Origin: Oryzicola mucosus
Lineage (GTDB): Bacteria > Pseudomonadota > Alphaproteobacteria > Rhizobiales > Rhizobiaceae
Direction of reading: 5' to 3'
Length of the DNA stretch: 64,000 nucleotides
NCBI RefSeq assembly: GCF_014534685.1
Contig: NZ_JACVVX010000006.1
Location: 124,001-188,000, forward strand
Below the pieces are notes generated by a model, which saw nothing but the letters and a program-made list of their open reading frames with translations, made no database searches and was not told the origin of the DNA. The first letter of the stretch is position 1. Each line of letters opens with the position of its first letter. Made by a program: the position numbers and the translations under genes. Below are positions 57,606 to 64,000 of the stretch, one piece after another.

Positions 57606-57878
57606 TTAGTTGACGGCGTCTTTCAGGCCCTTGCCGGCGCTGAACTTCGGTACGGTGCGAGCGGGGATCTGGACTTCCGCTCCAGTCTGAGGGTTGCGAC
57701 CGGTGGAAGCAGCGCGCTTGGAAACGCTGAAATTGCCGAAACCGACCAACCTTACGTCTCCACCCTGCTTCAGTTCTCCAGTGATCGCGGCAAACACCGC
57801 GTCGACCGCAGCCTGGGCATCGCCCTTAGAAAGCTTGGCTGCTTCGGCAACGGCGGAGACTAGTTCGTTCTTATTCAT
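57606..57878 (-). CDS. hupB: DNA-binding protein HU
   Basis: 90 residues. MNKNELVSAVAEAAKLSKGDAQ and the DNA-binding arm VGFGNFSVSKRAASTGRNPQTGAEVQIPA are classic HU. It bends and compacts DNA as a homodimer. GGAAGGAAAG lies before ATG 57878. Downstream of lon on the same strand, the common lon-hup order. Confidence 0.96.
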   Translation of the reverse strand: MNKNELVSAVAEAAKLSKGDAQAAVDAVFAAITGELKQGGDVRLVGFGNFSVSKRAASTGRNPQTGAEVQIPARTVPKFSAGKGLKDAVN

Positions 57879-57987
57879 CAAACTTTCCTTCCATGACTAG
57901 ACCGGAACTTCAGACTCATCCCGGTTGGGAACGGACTTTAGAAAGAACTGTTCCCGCAACCAAGCGCAAATCGCACATGAGAGGCCA

Positions 57988-58048
57988 AAAAACCCCGGAA
58001 TTCCGGGGTTTTTCACATCAAAAAGCCGGGCACAAGGCCCGGCTTTCG
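57988..58048 (-). terminator. Tandem hairpin terminators after lon
   Basis: Two stems in a row: AGCCGGGC-CTTGT-GCCCGGCT (plus TTTTTG on the minus strand) and AACCCCGGAATTCCGGGGTT with T runs on both sides. They lie between the lon stop (58074) and the HU gene, so lon and HU probably have separate transcripts. Confidence 0.8.
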
Positions 58049-58073
58049 TTTTTTCCGCGAAAGGCGCCTCGCC

Positions 58074-60488
58074 TCAGTGGGCAAAACCCTTTCCGGCATC
58101 CTCGGTGGCGTCGGCCGCAGTCGCAGGTACCGGCGTCGGCTCCACCCATTCAATCGGCTCAGGCATGCGAACCAAGGCATGCCGAAGCACCTCGCCGACA
58201 CGGCTGACCGGGATGATCTCCATGCCGCTTTTCACATTGTCCGGAATGTCAGCCAAATCCTTGGCGTTCTCTTCCGGGATCAGCACCTTCTTGATGCCGC
58301 CGCGAAGCGCTGCAAGCAGTTTCTCCTTCAGACCCCCGATGGGCAGCACCCTGCCCCGCAGCGTGATCTCGCCGGTCATGGCGACATCCGCCCGGACCGG
58401 GATACCGGTGAGCACGGAGACGATGGCAGTCGCCATGGCCACGCCCGCCGACGGACCGTCCTTGGGCGTGGCGCCCTCGGGAACGTGCACGTGGATGTCG
58501 CGCCTGTCGAACAGCGGCGGCTCGATGCCGAAATCGATAGCTCGCGAGCGGACATAAGATGCGGCCGCCGAGATCGATTCCTTCATCACGTCCTTCAGAT
58601 TGCCTGTCACCGTCATGCGGCCCTTGCCGGGCATCATCACGCCTTCGATCGTCAGAAGCTCGCCGCCGACTTCCGTCCAGGCAAGACCCGTGACCACGCC
58701 CACCTGATCGTCGGCTTCCACCTGACCGTACCGGAACCGCGGCACGCCCAGATAGTCCGGCAGGTTTTTCTCGATCACGTCGATCGACTTCTTGTCGGAC
58801 CGAAGGATTTCGGTAACGACCTTGCGGCCGACCTTCATCAGCTCGCGTTCGAGGCTACGCACACCCGCCTCGCGGGTGTAGGTCTGGATGATCATGCGGA
58901 TCGCATCCTCGGAGATCGAAAACTCCTGAGGCTGCAATGCGTGATCGCGAATGACCTTGGGCAGCAGGTGCCGCTTGGCGATTTCGACCTTCTCGTCTTC
59001 GGTGTAGCCGGCGATGCGGATGATCTCCATGCGGTCCATCAAGGGCGCAGGAACGTTCAGCGTATTCGCCGTTGTCACGAACATCACACTCGAAAGATCG
59101 TATTCGACCTCGAGATAGTGGTCCATGAACGTCGAGTTCTGTTCCGGATCGAGCACCTCCAGCAATGCCGACGACGGATCGCCGCGGAAGTCCTGGCCCA
59201 TCTTGTCGATCTCGTCGAGAAGGAAGAGCGGGTTGGACTTCTTCGCCTTCTTCATCGACTGGATGACCTTGCCGGGCATCGAACCGATATAAGTGCGGCG
59301 GTGACCGCGGATTTCGGCCTCGTCACGTACGCCGCCAAGCGCCATGCGGATGTATTCGCGGCCGGTCGCCTTGGCGATCGATTTGGCGAGCGAAGTCTTG
59401 CCGACGCCGGGAGGGCCGACAAGGCACAGGATCGGACCCTTGAGCTTCTTCTGACGGCTCTGCACAGCCAGATATTCGACGATGCGGTCTTTGACCTTGT
59501 CGAGACCGTAATGCTCGGTATCGAGTACCGTTTCGGCGAAATTCAGGTCGGTCTTGACCTTGCTGTTCTTGCCCCACGGGATCGACAGGATCCAGTCGAG
59601 GTAGTTGCGAACCACCGTGGCTTCGGCGGACATGGGCGACATCGTCCGCAGCTTCTTGAGTTCGGCTTCCGCCTTTTCGCGGGCCTCCTTCGTGAGCTTG
59701 GTCTTCTTGATGCGCGCCTCGATTTCGGCGGCCTCGTCGCGGCCGTCCTCGCCTTCGCCGAGTTCCTTCTGGATCGCCTTCATCTGCTCGTTGAGGTAGT
59801 ACTCGCGCTGGGTCTTTTCCATCTGCCGCTTGACGCGGCTACGGATGCGCTTCTCCACCTGCAGCACAGAGATTTCGGCTTCCATGAAGCCCATCGCCTT
59901 CTCAAGCCGCTCCTTGACTGACAGCGTACCGAGCATTTCCTGCTTCTCGGTGATTTTGATGGCGAGATGCGACGCGACCGTATCGGCAAGCTTGGAATAG
60001 TCGTCGATCTGGCTGGCGGCGCCAACCACCTCCGGCGAAATCTTCTTGTTCAGCTTCACGTAGTTTTCGAAGTCGGACACCACCGAGCGGGCAAGAGCCT
60101 CGACCTCGACCTCTTCTTCCTCAGGCTCGGCAAGCACGATCGCCTGCGCCTCGTGGAAATCGGAGCGTTCGGTGAAGGAAGCAATCTTGGCGCGCGCGGT
60201 CCCTTCGACCAGCACCTTCACCGTACCGTCCGGAAGCTTCAGAAGCTGCAGGACATTGGCGAGGGTACCGACGTCGTAGATCGCATCGGGTTCCGGATCG
60301 TCGTCAGCGGCATTGATCTGGGTGGCAAGGAGAATCTGCTTCTCCTGGCCCATCACCTCTTCCAGCGCCTTGATCGATTTTTCACGACCCACGAAGAGCG
60401 GCACGATCATGTGCGGAAACACGACGATGTCTCTCAGCGGGAGGACCGCAAAAACGCCGTCAACGGAAGAGCGGGCTAATTTGGCCAT
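58074..60488 (-). CDS. lon: ATP-dependent protease Lon
   Basis: 804 residues. N-terminal substrate-binding domain (AVLPLRDIVVFPHMIVPLFVGREKS), AAA+ module with GPPGVGKTSLAKS and FLLDEIDKMG, and the C-terminal serine-lysine peptidase with GPSAGVAM. It degrades misfolded and regulatory proteins. AAAGG seven bases upstream supports ATG 60488. Located between clpX and HU. Confidence 0.97.
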   Translation of the reverse strand: MAKLARSSVDGVFAVLPLRDIVVFPHMIVPLFVGREKSIKALEEVMGQEKQILLATQINAADDDPEPDAIYDVGTLANVLQLLKLPDGTVKVLVEGTARAKIASFTERSDFHEAQAIVLAEPEEEEVEVEALARSVVSDFENYVKLNKKISPEVVGAASQIDDYSKLADTVASHLAIKITEKQEMLGTLSVKERLEKAMGFMEAEISVLQVEKRIRSRVKRQMEKTQREYYLNEQMKAIQKELGEGEDGRDEAAEIEARIKKTKLTKEAREKAEAELKKLRTMSPMSAEATVVRNYLDWILSIPWGKNSKVKTDLNFAETVLDTEHYGLDKVKDRIVEYLAVQSRQKKLKGPILCLVGPPGVGKTSLAKSIAKATGREYIRMALGGVRDEAEIRGHRRTYIGSMPGKVIQSMKKAKKSNPLFLLDEIDKMGQDFRGDPSSALLEVLDPEQNSTFMDHYLEVEYDLSSVMFVTTANTLNVPAPLMDRMEIIRIAGYTEDEKVEIAKRHLLPKVIRDHALQPQEFSISEDAIRMIIQTYTREAGVRSLERELMKVGRKVVTEILRSDKKSIDVIEKNLPDYLGVPRFRYGQVEADDQVGVVTGLAWTEVGGELLTIEGVMMPGKGRMTVTGNLKDVMKESISAAASYVRSRAIDFGIEPPLFDRRDIHVHVPEGATPKDGPSAGVAMATAIVSVLTGIPVRADVAMTGEITLRGRVLPIGGLKEKLLAALRGGIKKVLIPEENAKDLADIPDNVKSGMEIIPVSRVGEVLRHALVRMPEPIEWVEPTPVPATAADATEDAGKGFAH

Positions 60489-60691
60489 TGTCGAACCTTT
60501 CATGTCGCGACCGCACGCTGGCCAGCCGCGACTCTCATACTAGCGATCCCGAAGCCATCCGCCTACCCGCCCCGTTAGGCGGCATATGAGCACGGAAGGC
60601 TTATCGTGATCCATCAGGGAATAGTTGGAGGTTCGCCGGGTAAACATCAAGGGTTTCAACCAGAACCGCTGAATAATCAGGCATTTCATCC

Positions 60692-60719
60692 AACGAAAAC
60701 GGCGCCTCGCGGGCGCCGT
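60692..60719 (-). terminator. Rho-independent terminator of clpX
   Basis: Minus-strand stem ACGGCGCC-CGCGA-GGCGCCGT followed by TTTCGTT, 24 bases after the clpX stop. Confidence 0.8.
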
Positions 60720-60743
60720 CGGTCGTAAGCTGCAAGGTAAACG

Positions 60744-62015
60744 TCAGGCGCTGACGTTGCCCTTCTTCTCCTCGCTCTCGGAGTAGATGTAGAGCGGGCG
60801 CGCATTGCCCGACACCACCTCTTCCGAGATGACCACTTCCTGCACGCCTTCCAGCGCCGGCAACTCGAACATGGTGTCGAGCAGGATCGATTCCAGGATC
60901 GACCGCAAACCGCGCGCGCCGGTCTTGCGCTCGATGGCGCGGCGGGCGACCGCCGACAAAGCGTTCTCGTGGAACGTCAGTTCGACATTTTCCATCTCGA
61001 ACAGGCGCTGATACTGCTTCACCAAGGCGTTCTTCGGCTCCGTCAGAATCTGGATCAACGCAGGTTCATCCAGATCTTCCAGCGTCGCCAGGATCGGCAG
61101 ACGGCCGACGAATTCGGGGATCAGGCCGAACTTCAGCAGATCCTCGGGCTCGACCTGACGGAACAATTCGCCGGTTCGACGATCCTCCGGAGAGGCCACA
61201 TTGGCGCCGAAGCCGATCGAGGTCTTGCGGCCACGGTCGGAGATGATGCGATCGAGACCCGCGAAAGCGCCACCGCAGATGAACAGGATGTTCGCAGTAT
61301 CGACCTGCAGGAACTCCTGCTGCGGATGCTTGCGGCCGCCCTGCGGCGGTACGGAAGCGACGGTGCCTTCCATGATCTTCAGGAGCGCCTGCTGGACGCC
61401 CTCGCCCGACACGTCACGCGTTATGGACGGGTTGTCCGACTTGCGGCTGATCTTGTCGATCTCATCGATGTAGACAATGCCGCGCTGAGCCCGCTCGACA
61501 TTGTAGTCAGCCGACTGCAACAGCTTCAGGATGATGTTCTCGACATCCTCGCCGACATAGCCAGCTTCCGTCAGAGTCGTTGCATCCGACATGGTGAAGG
61601 GAACATCGATGATGCGGGCGAGCGTCTGCGCAAGAAGCGTCTTGCCGCAACCGGTCGGGCCGATCAGGAGGATGTTCGACTTCGCCAATTCGACGTCGTT
61701 GCTTTTGCTCGCATGCGCCAGCCGCTTGTAGTGGTTGTGCACGGCGACCGAGAGCACACGCTTTGCGTAGGGCTGGCCGATCACGTAATCGTCCAAAACC
61801 TTCAGAATTTCCTGCGGGGTCGGAACACCCTCGCGGGACTTCACCATCGAGGTTTTGTTCTCCTCGCGGATGATGTCCATGCAGAGCTCAACGCACTCGT
61901 CGCAAATGAAGACGGTGGGGCCAGCGATGAGTTTGCGGACCTCGTGCTGGCTCTTGCCGCAGAACGAGCAATAGAGCGTGTTCTTGGAGTCGCCGCCGTT
62001 GCTGACCTTGCTCAT
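60744..62015 (-). CDS. clpX: ATP-dependent Clp protease ATPase subunit ClpX
   Basis: 423 residues. N-terminal zinc finger with Cys16, Cys19, Cys38 and Cys41, Walker [13 protein letters not shown], Walker [10 protein letters not shown], and the pore region. It unfolds substrates and feeds ClpP. Start ATG 62015 with AAAGGAC upstream; a TTG at 62024 is in frame. A 268-base gap separates it from clpP, holding its own promoter. Confidence 0.97.
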   Translation of the reverse strand: MSKVSNGGDSKNTLYCSFCGKSQHEVRKLIAGPTVFICDECVELCMDIIREENKTSMVKSREGVPTPQEILKVLDDYVIGQPYAKRVLSVAVHNHYKRLAHASKSNDVELAKSNILLIGPTGCGKTLLAQTLARIIDVPFTMSDATTLTEAGYVGEDVENIILKLLQSADYNVERAQRGIVYIDEIDKISRKSDNPSITRDVSGEGVQQALLKIMEGTVASVPPQGGRKHPQQEFLQVDTANILFICGGAFAGLDRIISDRGRKTSIGFGANVASPEDRRTGELFRQVEPEDLLKFGLIPEFVGRLPILATLEDLDEPALIQILTEPKNALVKQYQRLFEMENVELTFHENALSAVARRAIERKTGARGLRSILESILLDTMFELPALEGVQEVVISEEVVSGNARPLYIYSESEEKKGNVSA

Positions 62016-62283
62016 AATGTCCAAGTCCTTTCAGTTCAGCCTGGCCGCTTGCCTGGCCTGATGAACCCCGTCGGCGACATGCCTTGATGATCGTTCCGTT
62101 CGCTGCTGCCGTCTGACTCAGCCGAAGGCCACAGCATCTCATCGCGAGCTAAGCCGCCGAAGCTCAACATTGACTTAACGTAGGCGCTCACATCCGTCGA
62201 GGAAACAGCAAATTGTGACGGAAATGCCGCAGGGCACGTCAAAAATGCGTCATATCCAAGAACGGATGCGAAGGGGCCCGGGT

Positions 62284-62916
62284 TCACTGCGATACCGCAC
62301 CCTCGATCGCTTCGCGCGAACTGATAACCTTGTCGATAAGGCCAAAATCCTTAGCCTCGTCGGCAGTCAGGAAATGATCGCGGTCGAGCGTGCGTTCGAT
62401 CTCTTCGTAAGCTTTGCCGGTGTGTTTCACATACACCTCGTTCAAGCGACGCTTGAGCTTGATGATGTCCTGCGCATGGCGTTCGATATCGGACGCCTGG
62501 CCGGAAAAACCGCCGGAAGGCTGGTGAACCATGATGCGGGCGTTGGGCGTGGCGAATCGCATGTCCTTGTGGCCGGCACAGAGCAGCAGGGAGCCCATCG
62601 AGGCCGCCTGGCCGATGCAAAGCGTCGACACCGCCGGCTTGATGAACTGCATGGTATCATAGATCGCCATGCCGGAGGTCACCACGCCACCGGGCGAATT
62701 GATGTAAAGGCTGATTTCCTTCTTCGAGTTTTCCGCCTCGAGGAACAGAAGCTGCGCGCAGACGAGCGTGGCCATACCGTCTTCCACCGGTCCGGTAATG
62801 AAGATGATTCGTTCCTTCAGGAGACGCGAAAAGATGTCATAAGCCCGCTCGCCGCGGTTGGTCTGCTCGACCACCATCGGAACGAGGTTCATGTAGGTTT
62901 CGACGGGGTTCTTCAT
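62284..62916 (-). CDS. clpP: ATP-dependent Clp protease proteolytic subunit ClpP
   Basis: 210 residues. Catalytic triad Ser106 in GQAASMGS, His131 in MVHQPSGG and Asp180 near TLDRDHF. Forms the ClpP tetradecamer with ClpX. A second ATG at 62919 exists; AGGG is six bases from 62916, a better spacing. Followed by clpX on the same strand. Confidence 0.97.
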   Translation of the reverse strand: MKNPVETYMNLVPMVVEQTNRGERAYDIFSRLLKERIIFITGPVEDGMATLVCAQLLFLEAENSKKEISLYINSPGGVVTSGMAIYDTMQFIKPAVSTLCIGQAASMGSLLLCAGHKDMRFATPNARIMVHQPSGGFSGQASDIERHAQDIIKLKRRLNEVYVKHTGKAYEEIERTLDRDHFLTADEAKDFGLIDKVISSREAIEGAVSQ

Positions 62917-63063
62917 CATGATCCCTTTTTGATGATGGGACTTCTGCGCCGGTCGGGCAGAATCAGGTCTCGGATTGTTACGACTGTAAATAGGATGCGT
63001 GGTCGCGCTTGTGCAAGAGTGCGGTGAGGGCTGCTGTCATTAAGCCTTCATTCTCAGCACCAA

Positions 63064-64000
63064 TCATGCCACCTCGGCCTTGAGCCAGGCCTTGAGACCC
63101 TCGACATCGCCGTCACCCACCGCTTCAGCGACCCTGCGACCGACAGCAGCGCCAAACTTATAGCCATGGCCGGAACAGGCAGACACCACCAGACAACGCC
63201 CTTCGTCATGAGCGAAGAAGGTCTCGTCGGCAGTAAAGGTGTAGGCGCATGTCACGACTTCGGTGATGCGGTATTCCTCGATCCGTGCAATCGGCGGCGA
63301 AAACAGGTTGCGGATGGCCTCGCCCTCGCCTTCTACCGGCTCGCGGTTCCAGTCGGCATCGCTGGTACGCACCTTGTGCAAGCCGGAGCCGAATTTCATC
63401 CCCGCGCCGCCCGATGGCGGAATCATGTAGCCGTCCGTCTTGCCGCCGACATCCAGAATGACCGGCGCTTTCTCCCACGCCGCCTTGAGATCGGCAGGCG
63501 GCTCCACATAGGCCAGCGCCGTCCGATAGGTCTTCAACTCTCCGTCCAGCATGGGAAACAGCTTGAGCACCCAGGCGCCTGCGGTGACGACGATCCGGTC
63601 GGCCCGCATGGTCTCGCCGCCTTCCAGATCAACAGTGCCTTCTCGCGAATCGATCGATTCGACTTTCGTGTTTTCGTAGACATTTGCGCCATGTGCTTTG
63701 AGCCAGGCGGCGAGGCCGGATGCGATCTTGCGGCAATGCAACGCCCCGCCATCGGATGAGTGGATGACATAGCGAAAGCTGTCCGGCGCCAGGAACGGCC
63801 AGCGAAGGATGGCCTCGTCCGGCGCAACGGTTTCAAACGGATAACCGCCAGCAACAAGCCCATCGCGGTATGCGTCGGTATCGTCTCCCTCTTCGCGCGA
63901 AATACAGATGAAGCCGCGTGGATCGAGATGGTTCTCGCCGAGATCCGCCCAGAGTTCATCCCACGCCGCATAGGCTTCAGTGATCAGACCTCCGTAGCCG
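63064..64000 (-). CDS. FAD-dependent oxidoreductase, monomeric sarcosine oxidase-like (partial, N-terminus outside window)
   Basis: The frame is open from 64000 down to the stop at 63064, about 311 residues; the FAD-binding GxGxxG start is missing. Seen are DGGALHCRKIASGLAAWL, IVVTAGAWVLKLFP, EVVTCAYTFTADETFFAH with a cysteine where monomeric sarcosine oxidase attaches FAD covalently, and ACSGHGYKFGAAVGRRVAEAV at the C-terminus. It oxidises a methylated amino acid or a similar amine, exact substrate unknown. Confidence 0.85.
   Translation of the reverse strand, partial: GYGGLITEAYAAWDELWADLGENHLDPRGFICISREEGDDTDAYRDGLVAGGYPFETVAPDEAILRWPFLAPDSFRYVIHSSDGGALHCRKIASGLAAWLKAHGANVYENTKVESIDSREGTVDLEGGETMRADRIVVTAGAWVLKLFPMLDGELKTYRTALAYVEPPADLKAAWEKAPVILDVGGKTDGYMIPPSGGAGMKFGSGLHKVRTSDADWNREPVEGEGEAIRNLFSPPIARIEEYRITEVVTCAYTFTADETFFAHDEGRCLVVSACSGHGYKFGAAVGRRVAEAVGDGDVEGLKAWLKAEVA

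Noticed and set aside
58077-59921. Long open frame (about 614 codons) on the plus strand opposite lon
   Set aside because: It mirrors the codon pattern of lon on the other strand, has no family motif or ribosome-binding site, and is typical of GC-rich antisense frames.
1-64000. CRISPR array, rRNA operon, prophage or transposase
   Set aside because: No regularly spaced direct repeats, no rRNA sequence and no integrase or transposase motif seen in any frame.

Overview
The window is GC-rich chromosomal DNA of an alphaproteobacterium, most likely Hyphomicrobiales (Rhizobiales) of the Mesorhizobium/Phyllobacteriaceae kind. The main pointers are the split purC-purS-purQ...purL set, a DUF1476 zeta-type F1-ATPase inhibitor, a sufB-sufC-sufD-sufS cluster led by a NifS-like desulfurase, the clpP-clpX-lon-HU order, and GAAC-N7-GAAC-type LexA boxes upstream of recA. 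No phage, plasmid, insertion sequence with transposase, CRISPR array or rRNA operon is visible. Most of the window is core metabolism and protein or Fe-S housekeeping with small accessory genes between. Start codons below were chosen from ribosome-binding sites, signal peptides and family alignments remembered from knowledge; no search was run.

Layout. 1-2.5 kb (minus): VWA/CoxE-like protein (cut by the window edge), MoxR AAA ATPase, flavin reductase. 2.7-7.1 kb (plus): orphan branched-chain-type solute-binding protein overlapping a P1/S58 peptidase, a DUF2259 secreted protein, then purB. 7.1-10.1 kb: VOC dioxygenase-like protein, RBBP9/YdeN hydrolase, a MITE-like palindromic element, a frameshifted HpcH/HpaI aldolase and the zeta subunit. 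10.3-18.9 kb: purC, purS, two small AT-richer coiled-coil ORFs, purQ, a lipoprotein, DUF1127, a MocR regulator, purL, bolA, a phosphodiester-glycosidase-like gene in antisense orientation, and grxD. 19-27.3 kb: Bcr/CflA exporter, IMPase, ttcA, glsA, rpsD, a divergent HxlR/QorB-like pair, DUF3008, murI and trmJ.

27.5-37.7 kb: a 1106-residue exported TPR-CHAT protein, icd, alaS, recA (candidate SOS boxes), a ribokinase-like protein without the GAGD motif, and a TfoX-N protein. 37.7-45.6 kb (minus): the SUF Fe-S assembly cluster (NifS-like desulfurase, sufB, a small membrane protein, sufC, sufD, sufS, SufT-like, SufA/IscA-like). It carries a hairpin repeat and is interrupted by an antisense DUF1236 gene. 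45.8-54.6 kb: alpha/beta hydrolase, phytase-esterase-like exported protein, anmK, tyrS, a giant AsmA/YhdP-like envelope protein and a Bcp peroxiredoxin lacking the usual resolving cysteine. 54.7-57.6 kb: a 24-residue membrane peptide, two small exported proteins, tRNA-Asp(GTC), tRNA-Val(TAC) and a family-2 glycosyltransferase. 57.6-64 kb (minus): HU, lon, clpX, clpP and a sarcosine-oxidase-like flavoprotein cut by the window end.

How it fits together. Five genes of de novo purine synthesis (purB, C, S, Q, L) lie within 12 kb. The SUF cluster with monothiol glutaredoxin and BolA covers Fe-S assembly and trafficking. Lon, ClpXP and HU form a proteostasis/nucleoid block. I saw no clear undescribed multigene system. 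The observations most worth checking are the exported TPR-CHAT protein, the foreign-looking small ORFs inside purS-purQ, the frameshifted aldolase next to a MITE-like element, and the insertions inside the suf cluster.
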